Below are positions 26,608 through 35,405 of a stretch of 64,000 nt of DNA, piece by piece. The stretch comes from Paenibacillus sp. MSJ-34 (GTDB lineage Bacteria > Bacillota > Bacilli > Paenibacillales > Paenibacillaceae). A program made the translations under genes and the position numbers. The notes under the pieces are model-generated. The model did not search any database and was not told where the DNA came from. It saw only the letters and a program-made list of their open reading frames with translations. Numbering within the stretch: position 1 is the stretch's first letter; the number at the start of each line of letters is the position of its first letter. The stretch lies in assembly GCF_018918005.1 (NCBI RefSeq), contig NZ_JAHLPR010000006.1:62001-126000 (forward strand), given 5' to 3'.

Positions 26608-26640
26608 AGGCTGTTTTCGCGGAAACAGCCCTTTCTGCGT
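26606..26640 (+). terminator. Terminator after the second ytfQ-like gene
   Basis: GGCTGTTT-TCGCGG-AAACAGCC followed by CTTTCT, directly after the stop codon and before the convergent pgmB. Confidence 0.75.
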
Positions 26641-26661
26641 TCTTGGGACGGCGCCCGACCG

Positions 26662-27348
26662 TTAATTGCCGTTTGCAGCGCTTGCGAATGCCGTCGCGAT
26701 TTGCGCGAAGTCGAGCTGCGAAGTGCGTTCCAGCACCAGGTCGGCGTGGGGAAACGCTTCTCTGTCGCCGATGGCGACGGCGAACATGCCCGCCGATTTG
26801 ATCGCCTGGACGCCGGAAACGGCATCCTCGACGCCGATACAATAAGCGGGATCGACCTGCAGCATTTCGGCGGCTTTCAGGAACACTTCCGGATCCGGCT
26901 TGTTATTGGCGATTTTGCTGGAATCGACAATGGCGCCGAATTCGCTCTTCAAGCCGAGACGCTCCATCACGAAGAAGGCGTTTTTGCTGGCGGACGCGAG
27001 TCCGAGCTTGATGCCGCGACGCTTGATCTCGGAGAGCAGCTCGTTAATGCCCGGCAAAATGTCGCTTGGCGTCACTTTCTCGATCATCGTTTGGTACAGT
27101 TTGTTTTTCCGGTCGGCGAGTTCTTCCATTTCTTGTGCCGTGTACTCGCGCCGATCTTTGGCTTGGCTAAGCAGCAATTTCAGGGAGTCCATACGCGAAA
27201 CGCCCTTCAAGTTTTCGTTGAATGCCCGGGTAAATTCGATGCCAAGCTCGTCCGCGATCGCTTTCCAGGCAAGATAATGATATTCTGCAGTGTCGGTAAT
27301 AACGCCGTCCAAATCGAAAATAAAGGCTTGGATTTGTTCCTTCATCAT
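26662..27348 (-). CDS. pgmB: Beta-phosphoglucomutase
   Basis: HAD-superfamily enzyme interconverting beta-D-glucose 1-phosphate and glucose 6-phosphate. In 228 residues: FDLDGVITDTAEYHYLAWK (nucleophile Asp and acid/base Asp of DLDGV), GVSRMDSL cap signature, LGLASASKN, Lys in NNKPDPEVFL and GVEDAVSGVQAIKSAGM. GAGGAGAAT precedes the ATG; the next codon is a second possible ATG at 27345. It lies downstream of the GH65 gene on the same strand and would use the beta-glucose 1-phosphate made by that enzyme. Confidence 0.95.
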   Translation of the reverse strand: MMKEQIQAFIFDLDGVITDTAEYHYLAWKAIADELGIEFTRAFNENLKGVSRMDSLKLLLSQAKDRREYTAQEMEELADRKNKLYQTMIEKVTPSDILPGINELLSEIKRRGIKLGLASASKNAFFVMERLGLKSEFGAIVDSSKIANNKPDPEVFLKAAEMLQVDPAYCIGVEDAVSGVQAIKSAGMFAVAIGDREAFPHADLVLERTSQLDFAQIATAFASAANGN

Positions 27349-27567
27349 AGGGTGATTCTCCTCTCAACGGTATGTGGCGCAGGTATTTTTGAACGATGGC
27401 AAGAGAAATAACTGCAATAATCAGGCTGTTGAAAAAGTGCTTTTGGGCAAAAACTATGAATGGGAAATCGCGTCATTGCTGGGTTTTTGCGCCTCCCCCT
27501 TTGCGGAAAACGGGGTTTATCGACAGCCTGAAATATCCAGTTAATAGTTCGATTTTCGATAATTTCA

Positions 27568-27880
27568 ACACTAGCGTTGCATTAAATCTTCTAGCTGGGA
27601 TGCGGTACCATGGAAATATAACGGATTTCCGAGGTCTTATTTTTTAAATTCCAGTCGAATATTTGGAATTAACGGATTTTCGAACCGTTACCATGTCGCG
27701 ATCGGCTGAGAATCCTTGGTTTTGTGAAGTTTCGACAAAAATAGAGCCCTCAAAATCCGCTAACTCCGCCAAAATTGCGTTATTGGATCAAATAAGGCCT
27801 CCAAAATCCGTTAACCTTGTTCATCCCTATCGCAATCATCGGCTTGAAACGCAGTAAAACATCCGGTGCAACGCTAGTGT
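27568..27880. mobile_element. 313-bp MITE-like element carrying a TAACGGA array
   Basis: ACACTAGCGTTGCA (27568-27581) and its exact reverse complement TGCAACGCTAGTGT (27867-27880) bound the element. AATTTCA is directly repeated at both outer edges (27561-27567 and 27881-27887), a 7-bp target-site duplication. There is no transposase gene. The interior is a large imperfect palindrome containing the array at 27619-27813. I cannot name an insertion-sequence family for these ends. Confidence 0.75.
27619..27813. repeat. Four-motif array, TAACGGA type (array 3)
   Basis: 21-bp motifs at 27619-27639 and 27670-27690 (forward) and at 27742-27762 and 27793-27813 (inverted), with start distances 51, 72 and 51 bp. 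Motif 1 and the complement of motif 4 agree at about 18 of 21 positions (TAACGGATTT...GAGG.CTTA). It has the same motif as array 2 at 1510-1692. Confidence 0.7.
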
Positions 27881-28040
27881 AATTTCAACCAGAAATAGCC
27901 GGAATAACTGGATATTTTCAGTTATTTAGTTCCATGGAAGCAAAATATATGAAATTAGCTGTATTTTTGCAGTTAGTGTGGTCGTCGATTTCGCAGCAAG
28001 CAGCTTACTAGACAGTCGCTTCCGCCGCGTTTAGTTCGCC

Positions 28041-30338
28041 TTACTGTGCGATTGCGCGTTCCACAGGCTGGCTTAGCTGCAAGGTCGTTTCAGCCCCGTA
28101 CAGCTTCAGGCTCAATTCCCCGCCCTCCAACAATTCCAGTTGGACTCGCTCTTTGCCGATGCGAACCTCGATCAACCGGCCGCGGTAACGTACGCGGAAC
28201 GCATATTTGTCCCATGCGTCCGGAATCGATGGCGCGAACGACAGGCCGGATTCCTTCAATCGCATGCCGGCGAAGCCGTATACGATCGCCATCCACGTTC
28301 CGCCCATATTGGCCAAATGCAGCCCGTCCTTCGTATTGCCATGCGTATTGTCCAGATCGAGCCGCGCGGTTTCGATGAAATAATCGTATGCTTTGGCATG
28401 GTAACCGATCTTGGAAGCCATAATGCTGAAGATGCAGGACGATAGGGACGAGTCATGCGTCGTAATCTTTTCATAATAATCGTAGGAACGAACAATCGTA
28501 TCCGAATCCTGCTCGTCCTCCAGCAGAAAATGAGCGAGCACGGTATCCGCCTGTTTGCACACTTGATAACGATACAGCGTCAGCGGATGATAATGCAGCA
28601 GCAGCGGGTAATGCTCTTCAGGCGTATTTGCGAAATCCCATACCGCCTTGCGCAAGAACGTGTCGTCCTGCGGGTTGATGCCAAGCTCCTCGTCGTACGG
28701 CAAATACATCGCATCCGCCGCTTTCCCCCATGCTTGCGCTTCTTCGGCGGTTGCTTGCAGCCGCTCGCAGAGCGCTTTGAAGCCTTGATCGTCGTATTCC
28801 CGCAAAATGTCGAAGCTCTTGGCGGCCCACTTCAAATTATGTTTGGCCATCGCATTGGTGTAATAGTTGTTGTTCACCATGCAAGTGTACTCGTCCGGCC
28901 CTGTCACTTCGTCGATATGAAACTTGCCCTGATATTCGTGCCCGATCTCCATCCATAGCCGCGCCGTTTCGAACAGCACTTCCGCCCCGTATTCGAGCAA
29001 GAAGGAGTTGTCCTGTTCCGCGATATAATATTGGATATAACTGTACGCGATATCGGCGCTAATATGGTACTGCGCCGTACCCGACGGGAAGAAGGAGGAG
29101 CATTCCGTTCCCGATATCGTGCGCCAAGGATATAACGCGCCCTTCTTATGCCCCATTTCCCGCGCTCTCGCCCTCGCTTGATCCAGCTTGGAGTAACGGT
29201 AAAGCAGCAGTTGGCGGGCGATCTCCGGCTTGGTCATCAGGAACACCGGGAACATGTAGATTTCCGTATCCCAGAAGTAATGCCCTTCATAGCCTTCGCC
29301 GGACAAGCCTTTGGCGGAAATATTGCTGAATTCGTCTCTTCCGGCGGATTGCAGCAATTGATACAGGTTGAACCGGATGCCTTCCTGCAATGCCGCATCG
29401 TTCTCGATGACGATATCGGCCGTTTTCCAGAACTCGTCCAAATACTGTTTTTGTTTCGCTAACAAATCTTCAAAGCTTACGCCGGCAAGCTCTTCTTGCA
29501 ACGCAACCCCCCGGTCGATCAGTCGGTCTTGATGGCGCAGCGTATCGGTATAAACGTTCCATTTTGCAAAAGAAACGGACTCCGATTCCTTTATCGCGAA
29601 CGTATAAGTACTCACCGTTTCGGTTCCTGAAGCGAGGACTTGCACCTCGGGAGCGCGCTCTTGCTCATACCGGTGCGCGGTTACGCAAGCTACTTGCAGC
29701 CCGGACGCTTGCGTCTCGTCCATCGCATAAGCGTAATCGTCTTGATATCCGCAAGCCGCGACGGATAAACGCTTGGCATGTCCGGCTCCGACGCGCGGAT
29801 CGTTCGGATTCGTATAGTTGCTTACATCGCCGTTGACAGAGGAGACGATTTTCACGGGGCCTGTAAAGTTGACAGATTCGATCCGGATGTCGATCGCGAA
29901 CAACTCTCTATATTCGAAAGAAACGATTCTGCGAAAATGCAATTTAATCTCTTGGCCGGAGGGCGATTCCCAATGAATGATTCTCTCGGAATATCCCCGG
30001 TCCATATGAAAATTCCGTTCATAAGAACGAATCTTTCCTTGATCGAAGCGGAACATTTCCTCTTCGGTTCCGAAATAGATGCGTATGCTTTGAGCGTCGA
30101 TCACGTTGACCAGCTTTTGCTGCGTATCGGGAAAGGCAAACAGCTTCTCGCCGTACGGAATGTCGGTGCGGTCGTGAAAGGCGTTCAGATATGTGCCGCG
30201 GATGCTGTTCATTCCTTCGGGATAACCTTCTTCGAAATTGCCTCGAACGCCCAAATAGCCGTTTCCTAGCGCGAAGAGACTTTCCAGATTTAAAAGTTGA
30301 TCTTCGCGTAAGCCCGAATTTGATATGTTCCAAGTCAT
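28041..30338 (-). CDS. GH65 disaccharide phosphorylase
   Basis: Intracellular inverting phosphorylase of glycoside hydrolase family 65 (maltose, kojibiose, nigerose or trehalose phosphorylase), 765 residues. It cleaves an alpha-glucosyl disaccharide with phosphate to beta-glucose 1-phosphate plus glucose. It shows the beta-sandwich N-terminus (LFALGNGYLGVRGNFEEGYP), linker, (alpha/alpha)6 barrel with WDTEIYMFPVF, the catalytic acid Glu477 in HIDEVTGPDEYT, the phosphate-site motif THDSSLS and the C-terminal sandwich (DGLHLANMGGTWMAIVYGFAG). Start 30338 is chosen because GGAGGGAG lies just upstream; the longer frame starts with TTG inside that site. PgmB downstream uses its product. Exact substrate unknown. 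Confidence 0.92.
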   Translation of the reverse strand: MTWNISNSGLREDQLLNLESLFALGNGYLGVRGNFEEGYPEGMNSIRGTYLNAFHDRTDIPYGEKLFAFPDTQQKLVNVIDAQSIRIYFGTEEEMFRFDQGKIRSYERNFHMDRGYSERIIHWESPSGQEIKLHFRRIVSFEYRELFAIDIRIESVNFTGPVKIVSSVNGDVSNYTNPNDPRVGAGHAKRLSVAACGYQDDYAYAMDETQASGLQVACVTAHRYEQERAPEVQVLASGTETVSTYTFAIKESESVSFAKWNVYTDTLRHQDRLIDRGVALQEELAGVSFEDLLAKQKQYLDEFWKTADIVIENDAALQEGIRFNLYQLLQSAGRDEFSNISAKGLSGEGYEGHYFWDTEIYMFPVFLMTKPEIARQLLLYRYSKLDQARARAREMGHKKGALYPWRTISGTECSSFFPSGTAQYHISADIAYSYIQYYIAEQDNSFLLEYGAEVLFETARLWMEIGHEYQGKFHIDEVTGPDEYTCMVNNNYYTNAMAKHNLKWAAKSFDILREYDDQGFKALCERLQATAEEAQAWGKAADAMYLPYDEELGINPQDDTFLRKAVWDFANTPEEHYPLLLHYHPLTLYRYQVCKQADTVLAHFLLEDEQDSDTIVRSYDYYEKITTHDSSLSSCIFSIMASKIGYHAKAYDYFIETARLDLDNTHGNTKDGLHLANMGGTWMAIVYGFAGMRLKESGLSFAPSIPDAWDKYAFRVRYRGRLIEVRIGKERVQLELLEGGELSLKLYGAETTLQLSQPVERAIAQ

Positions 30339-30457
30339 GTTTGCTGCTCCCTCCAAAGATAGTTCTTATGATTTGCATTTTATCCGCGAACGCTTTAAAA
30401 TGATATTAAATTTTTTAGGAAATTGTTAAAATTTTTAGGTATGGCGAGGTGCAGACG

Positions 30458-31213
30458 ATGGGTATAGATTTGTCATTATATTCTCCCGTAGTACGGCAAT
30501 TTCTATCCGCCCGCATGAAAAACGTAGAGCAAAGCTTCGTTCACCCGCCGTTGGATTACGAAAGAGAATTGCTCGAGGCGATCAGGCTCGGCGATGAGAG
30601 TAAAGCGATGAGCACGATGAATAAAATCAACGAATTGGAAGGGGCGACTTTGGCCGCAGAACCGATCCGTTCGAAAAAAAACGCGCTGATCGCTTCGTGT
30701 ACGCTCTTCACCAGGGCGATCATCAAAGGCGGGCTCGATCCGGAGACGGCATTCCAGTTAAGCGATACGTTTATTCAGGAAATAGAAAGAATCGGTACTA
30801 TGGAGAGATTGGCTTATTTCGAATACGAGATGATCACGCAGTTTATCGCCGTGATGAAGAGGGAACAAGAGACCCTGGATTACAGCCATCTCGTGAGATT
30901 ATCGATTTACTATATTCGGGAGCATATTTTCCAGGAGTTGTCCCTTGAACGGATCGCCAAGCATGCGTATGTGCATCCAAGCTATTTGTCGGACCGGTTC
31001 AAGAAGGAGACGGGCTGGACCATTACCGCCTATATAAATAGAAGAAAAATAGAAGAATCGAAAAATTTTTTGACCCATACGAATATTTCGATTTCGGAAA
31101 TCGCCCTTCTATTCAAGTTTTGCAATCAAAGCTATTATTCGCATTTATTCAAGAAATGCACCGGAATGACCCCCAAACAATTCCGCAAGGAAGCAAGCCA
31201 TGCGGAACCGTAA
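30458..31213 (+). CDS. AraC-family transcriptional regulator
   Basis: A 251-residue regulator with a C-terminal AraC DNA-binding domain of two HTH motifs (about 155-247: ELSLERIAKHAYVHPSYLSDRFKKETGWTITAYINRRKI and SISEIALLFKFCNQSYYSHLFKKCTGMTPKQFRKE). The N-terminal ~140 residues are helical and not of a type I can name; there is no receiver domain. The ATG at 30458 follows GAGGT by seven bases, better than the GTG at 30449. Divergent from the GH65/pgmB genes over a 119-bp gap, it probably controls them. Confidence 0.88.
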   Translation: MGIDLSLYSPVVRQFLSARMKNVEQSFVHPPLDYERELLEAIRLGDESKAMSTMNKINELEGATLAAEPIRSKKNALIASCTLFTRAIIKGGLDPETAFQLSDTFIQEIERIGTMERLAYFEYEMITQFIAVMKREQETLDYSHLVRLSIYYIREHIFQELSLERIAKHAYVHPSYLSDRFKKETGWTITAYINRRKIEESKNFLTHTNISISEIALLFKFCNQSYYSHLFKKCTGMTPKQFRKEASHAEP

Positions 31214-31216
31214 ACA

Positions 31217-31240
31217 GCCTGCCGCGCGGCAGGCTTTTGT
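31217..31240 (+). terminator. Terminator of the AraC-type gene
   Basis: GCCTGCCGCGCGGCAGGC is an 18-bp perfect palindrome followed by TTTTG, just after the stop codon. Confidence 0.85.
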
Positions 31241-31350
31241 TAAAATGGCGCGCTTTCGGGGGCTTACCTCGTACATTGGGCTTCATAAGGCCGTTCATAG
31301 GCTATACCGCATCCCGCTTTGAAATTTTACGAGATTTTTCCCCGAATACG

Positions 31351-31378
31351 TTGACAATTGCGGAGAAACAGGTATAAT
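31351..31378 (+). promoter_or_regulatory. Promoter of the siderophore importer operon
   Basis: TTGACA (31351-31356), a 16-bp spacer and TATAAT (31373-31378): consensus hexamers, 230 bases before yclN. Confidence 0.85.
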
Positions 31379-31394
31379 CATAATTGTTGTAATT

Positions 31395-31413
31395 GATAAT
31401 GATTATCATTATC
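31395..31413. promoter_or_regulatory. Fur box
   Basis: GATAATGATTATCATTATC is a perfect 19-bp palindrome matching the classic Fur operator. It lies 17 bases after the -10 box, over the expected start of transcription, so iron-loaded Fur should silence yclNOPQ. The leader from 31414 to 31608 has short direct repeats (ACGGAAATGC twice) but no gene. Confidence 0.93.
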
Positions 31414-31608
31414 TAAAGAAAAGCCAAACTTTCAATAAACTGGCATAACTGCAAGACGGAAATGCTGCCGTGCCAAATTGCTTTAGCACTGCAATACCGA
31501 AATACGGAAATGCGGCAACATTAAAGTACCTGCAACGCATTAACAATTGCATTACCCGCCGTACATGCAATTACATAACAAAATATGGCTACACGTAAGG
31601 GAAACGTT

Positions 31609-32562
31609 ATGAAAAAAAGATATCTGGTGATCGCTCTCATCCTTTTGTCCTTCATCTCGCTATTGATTGGCGTAATCGATATATCCGTGTTCGACATATT
31701 CCGGTTAACGGAAGATCAATTGGAAATTATGATGATCAGCCGAATTCCCCGTTTGATCAGCATTATTATCGCCGGGGTAAGCATGAGCATTGCCGGCTTG
31801 ATCATGCAGCAGCTCAGCAGAAACAAATTCGTTTCTCCGACGACAGCCGGAACGATGGATTCGGCGAGCTTGGGAGTTTTGGTTTCCTTACTGATCTTCG
31901 CCTCAGCGAGCATGATGTTGAAAATGATCGTCGCTTTTGCGTTCGCATTGGCAGGGACTTTCATTTTTATGAAGGTATTAGACAAAATTAAATATAAAGA
32001 CTCGATTTTCATTCCGCTAGTCGGTCTGATGTTCGGGAGCATCATCGGTTCGATCACAACGTTCCTGGGCTTGAAATACGGCCTGATCCAAAGCGTGAAT
32101 TCGTGGATGCATGGCGGTTTTTCCATGATTATGCAAGGCCGCTATGAAATGCTCTATCTTAGCATTCCGCTTGTCGCCGCCGCCTATTTGTTTGCGAATA
32201 AGTTTACCGTGGCCGGGATGGGCGAGGAATTTTCCGTCAACTTGGGGCTGAACTATAAACGGGTGGTCAATACAGGCCTGGTCATTGTCGCGCTCGTATC
32301 CGCCATCTCGATTTTGACGGTCGGCAATATCCCGTTTCTTGGCTTGATCATTCCGAACATTGTGTCGATTTATCAGGGCGATAACTTGAAGAAAAATCTT
32401 TCCCATACGGCGCTGCTCGGGGCTGTGTTCGTTCTGGCATGCGATATTTTCAGCCGTCTCGTCATCTACCCGTATGAAATCTCAATCAGTTTAACCGTCG
32501 GCGTCATAGGAAGCGGCATTTTTCTTTATCTGCTATTGAGGAGAAAGTCACATGAGTCATAA
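31609..32562 (+). CDS. yclN: Siderophore ABC permease, YclN-like
   Basis: Permease subunit (317 residues, about nine TM helices, FecCD family) of a catechol/petrobactin-type siderophore importer. It resembles B. subtilis YclN along its length, including PRLISIIIAGVSMSIAGL and MQQLSRNKFVSPTTAGTMD. The ATG at 31609 has AAGGGA eight bases upstream; the ATG at 31585 has none. First gene of yclNOPQ. Confidence 0.92.
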   Translation: MKKRYLVIALILLSFISLLIGVIDISVFDIFRLTEDQLEIMMISRIPRLISIIIAGVSMSIAGLIMQQLSRNKFVSPTTAGTMDSASLGVLVSLLIFASASMMLKMIVAFAFALAGTFIFMKVLDKIKYKDSIFIPLVGLMFGSIIGSITTFLGLKYGLIQSVNSWMHGGFSMIMQGRYEMLYLSIPLVAAAYLFANKFTVAGMGEEFSVNLGLNYKRVVNTGLVIVALVSAISILTVGNIPFLGLIIPNIVSIYQGDNLKKNLSHTALLGAVFVLACDIFSRLVIYPYEISISLTVGVIGSGIFLYLLLRRKSHES

Positions 32563-33502
32563 AACGAAGCTGTATATCCTGGCCGCTGCGGCGCTGTTGT
32601 TAATCGTCGTCTTCCTGTCCATCGATGCTGGGGGCAATTGGAGTTACGTCCTGGAGCGAAGAACCAAGAAAATATTGGCCATTCTGTTGACCGGCGGAAG
32701 CATCGCCTTCTCGACCGTCGTGTTCCAAACGGTGACGAACAATAAAATATTGACGCCCAGCATTATCGGGCTGGATTCCTTGTATATGCTGATTCAGACG
32801 TTCATCGTCTTCTTCTTCGGCTCCACGGCCTTGACGATGATGAGCAAAAACGTACATTTTCTCATCTCTGTCGGTCTTATGATTTTTTTCGCCGGATTAT
32901 TGTACAAATTTTTGTTCAAAAGAGAAGGGAGAAACATCTACTTCCTGCTCCTTGTCGGATTGATATTCGGGACGTTCTTCTCGAGCATCTCGTCTTTCAT
33001 GCAGATGATTATCGATCCGAACGAGTTTCTGGTGATTCAGGACAAAATGTTCGCCAGCTTCAACAATGTCAATACGGACATTCTCATACTAGCGTTCATT
33101 ATCGTCTTCGCAACGGCGGCCTATTTTTACAGGTTCAATAAATACTTGGATGTCCTGTCTCTCGGCAAAGAGCATGCCATCAATCTCGGCGTCAATTATA
33201 ACTACGTTGTCAAAAGAATGCTGATTATCGTCGCCGTTCTCACATCCGTGTCGACGGCTTTGGTCGGGCCGATTACATTCTTGGGCTTGCTGGTCGCCAA
33301 TATCGCTTATCAGTTTATCAAAACGTACCGTCATCAATATATCATCGCAGGCTCCATGCTGATCAGCATCGTCGCTTTGCTCGGAGGTCAGCTCATCGTT
33401 GAGCGGGTATTCACCTTTTCCACCTCCTTAAGCGTCATTATCAATTTCATCGGCGGCGTATATTTTATTTACCTTCTGTTAAAGGAGAACAAGTCGTGGT
33501 AG
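32552..33502 (+). CDS. yclO: Siderophore ABC permease, YclO-like
   Basis: Second FecCD-type permease (316 residues), the partner of YclN. Recognisable by GGSIAFSTVVFQTVTNNKILTPSIIGLDSLY and LVGPITFLGLLVANIAYQ. It overlaps yclN by 11 nt, so the channel subunits are coupled. Confidence 0.92.
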   Translation: MSHKTKLYILAAAALLLIVVFLSIDAGGNWSYVLERRTKKILAILLTGGSIAFSTVVFQTVTNNKILTPSIIGLDSLYMLIQTFIVFFFGSTALTMMSKNVHFLISVGLMIFFAGLLYKFLFKREGRNIYFLLLVGLIFGTFFSSISSFMQMIIDPNEFLVIQDKMFASFNNVNTDILILAFIIVFATAAYFYRFNKYLDVLSLGKEHAINLGVNYNYVVKRMLIIVAVLTSVSTALVGPITFLGLLVANIAYQFIKTYRHQYIIAGSMLISIVALLGGQLIVERVFTFSTSLSVIINFIGGVYFIYLLLKENKSW

Positions 33503-34254
33503 AAGTCAGAAACGTTTCCAAACGGTACGGAAACAAAAACGTTGTTGACCAAGTATCCGTGAATATAGCCAAGGGGAAGATTACCTCTTTTATCGGCCCG
33601 AACGGGGCGGGGAAGAGCACCCTGATGGCGATGATCAGCCGTCTGATCTCCAAGGATGAAGGGGACATTTTCATTGAAGGGAAGGAGATCGGGCAATGTA
33701 AAAGCAACGATCTTGCCAAGCAGATTTCCATCTTGAAACAAGCAAACCATATTAATATCAGATTAACGGTAAAGGAGTTGGTTAGCTTCGGCCGCTTTCC
33801 GTATTCGCAAGGAAGGCTGACGAAGGAGGATCGGAAATATATCGACGAAGCGATAGAATATATGGAACTTGGGGACATGAAGGATAAATTTTTGGACCAA
33901 CTGAGCGGAGGTCAGAAACAAAGGGCGTTTATCGCCATGGTTATCGCCCAGAATACGGATTACATCCTGCTGGACGAACCGTTAAACAATTTGGATATGA
34001 AGCATTCCGTTCAAATCATGAAGGTACTGCGGCGCTTGACGGATGAACTGGGGAAAACGGTCATTATCGTCATCCACGATATCAATTTTGCCTCCTGCTA
34101 CTCCGATTACATTGTGGCGCTCAAAAACGGCAAAGTCGTGAAGGAAGGCACTACCGATGAAATTATCGATGCGTCCGTCTTAAAGGAAGTGTACGGGATG
34201 GACATTCATATTCAAGAAATCAACGGCAATAAAATTTGCGTGTATTTTTCATAA
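33496..34254 (+). CDS. yclP: Siderophore ABC transporter ATPase, YclP-like
   Basis: A 252-residue ATPase: Walker A GPNGAGKST, Q-loop SILKQ, signature LSGGQKQRAF, Walker B YILLDEP and H-loop VIHD. The start is GTG 33496, with AAAGGAGA eight bases upstream, overlapping yclO by 7 nt. Confidence 0.93.
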   Translation: MVEVRNVSKRYGNKNVVDQVSVNIAKGKITSFIGPNGAGKSTLMAMISRLISKDEGDIFIEGKEIGQCKSNDLAKQISILKQANHINIRLTVKELVSFGRFPYSQGRLTKEDRKYIDEAIEYMELGDMKDKFLDQLSGGQKQRAFIAMVIAQNTDYILLDEPLNNLDMKHSVQIMKVLRRLTDELGKTVIIVIHDINFASCYSDYIVALKNGKVVKEGTTDEIIDASVLKEVYGMDIHIQEINGNKICVYFS

Positions 34255-34296
34255 TGAATCAAATGAAAATAATGAAAATAATTAGGGGTGTTTCGA

Positions 34297-35310
34297 GTGA
34301 CTAAAAAACTAACCATGTTGTGCATGACTGTTTTGTTCATATTGGTAATCGCCGCATGCGGCGCTAAAAATTCGGGCGGAAACGAGGGCGATGCGAACGC
34401 GCAAACAACCGCCGCCGAAACGAACGTGAACGGTACAGAGAAAGAGGCCGAGGCTCCGCAAGAGGATGAAACGATTACGATTACGCATCAATTGGGCGAG
34501 ACGCCTGTGAAGAAAAATCCGGGCAATGTCGTCGTATTGGACTATGGCGCTTTGGAAACATTGGATAAATTGGGCGTTGAAGTGGTTGGATTGCCTAAAA
34601 GCTCTCTTCCGCCGCATTTGAAAAAATTCGAAGACGCGAAATATACGGATGTCGGCACTTTGAAAGAACCTGACTTTGAAAAGATCAATTCCATCAAACC
34701 GGGGCTGATTATCATTTCCGGCAGAACATCCGAAGCATACGAGGAATTAGGCAAAATCGCTCCGACGATTTACATGGGCGTCGATACGAAAAAATATATG
34801 GAATCCTTTACGGAGAACGTAAACACGATCGCTTCGATTTTCGGCAAAGAAGACGAAGCGCAGAAGGAATTGGCAGCCATTAACGAATCCATTCAAAAGA
34901 TTCACGAGACGGCAACGGCCGGCGGCAAAAAAGGCTTGATCATTCTAACGACGGGCGGCAAAGTCAGCGCTTATGGCCCGGGTTCCAGATTCGGCATTAT
35001 TCATGACGTGGTCGGAGTCGCCCCGGTTGACGATACGATTTCCGCTACTACGCATGGAGACAGCATTTCGTTCGAATATGTCGTCGAAAAAAATCCGGAT
35101 TATCTCTTCGTAGTGGATCGCGACGCGGTCGTTAGCGGCGAAAATGTGAAGCCTGCGAAAGAAATCGTCGAGAACGATCTGGTGAAAAAGACGAATGCGT
35201 ATAAAGACGGCAAGATCATCTATCTTGACCCGAGCTACTGGTATCTGTCCGGCGGCGGATTGCTGTCCGTTCCGGAAATGTTGAAAGAGGTCGAAGAAGG
35301 CATCAAGTAA
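34297..35310 (+). CDS. yclQ: Siderophore-binding lipoprotein, YclQ-like
   Basis: A 337-residue cluster A-II binding protein. It has a lipoprotein signal (Cys21 in VIAACG), an acidic tether, then the two-lobe fold with TPVKKNPGNVVVLDYGALETLDKLGVEVVGLPK and SGRTSEAYEELGKIAPTIYMGVD. B. subtilis YclQ binds petrobactin and its precursors. GTG 34297 is preferred over GTG 34288 because AGGGG lies eight bases before it. Last gene of the Fur-controlled operon. Confidence 0.9.
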   Translation: MTKKLTMLCMTVLFILVIAACGAKNSGGNEGDANAQTTAAETNVNGTEKEAEAPQEDETITITHQLGETPVKKNPGNVVVLDYGALETLDKLGVEVVGLPKSSLPPHLKKFEDAKYTDVGTLKEPDFEKINSIKPGLIIISGRTSEAYEELGKIAPTIYMGVDTKKYMESFTENVNTIASIFGKEDEAQKELAAINESIQKIHETATAGGKKGLIILTTGGKVSAYGPGSRFGIIHDVVGVAPVDDTISATTHGDSISFEYVVEKNPDYLFVVDRDAVVSGENVKPAKEIVENDLVKKTNAYKDGKIIYLDPSYWYLSGGGLLSVPEMLKEVEEGIK

Positions 35311-35320
35311 AAACGAATGC

Positions 35321-35360
35321 CGCCCGTTCCCTTGGCATTGCGATGGGAGCGGGCGCTTTG
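35321..35360 (+). terminator. Terminator of yclNOPQ
   Basis: CGCCCGTTCCC pairs with GGGAGCGGGCG (one G-U) around a 13-base loop, followed by CTTTGCGTTT. Confidence 0.75.
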
Positions 35361-35405
35361 CGTTTCCAAGCGGGACGATAAACGATAAAAAGAGGAGGGT
35401 CAACG

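Larger units (their letters stand above)
27475..27975. repeat. Interrupted four-motif array, AACTG/CAGTT type (array 4)
   Basis: Two clear palindromic motifs, ATAACTG-N7-CAGTTA at 27904-27924 and a TTAGCTG...GCAGTTA form at 27955-27975, are 51 bp apart. To the left, 27525-27545 carries an inverted copy (CTGAAATATCCAGTTA) and 27475-27495 a weak one. If the 313-bp insertion and one copy of its target duplication are removed, the spacings become about 50, 59 and 51 bp, like the other arrays. The left half is less certain than the right. Confidence 0.5.

Noticed and set aside
27422-27530. A 109-bp MITE with CAGGCTGT/ACAGCCTG ends next to the 313-bp element
   Set aside because: The ends agree only at about 13 of 15 positions, no target duplication is visible, and the right end cuts through an array motif; evidence too thin to annotate.
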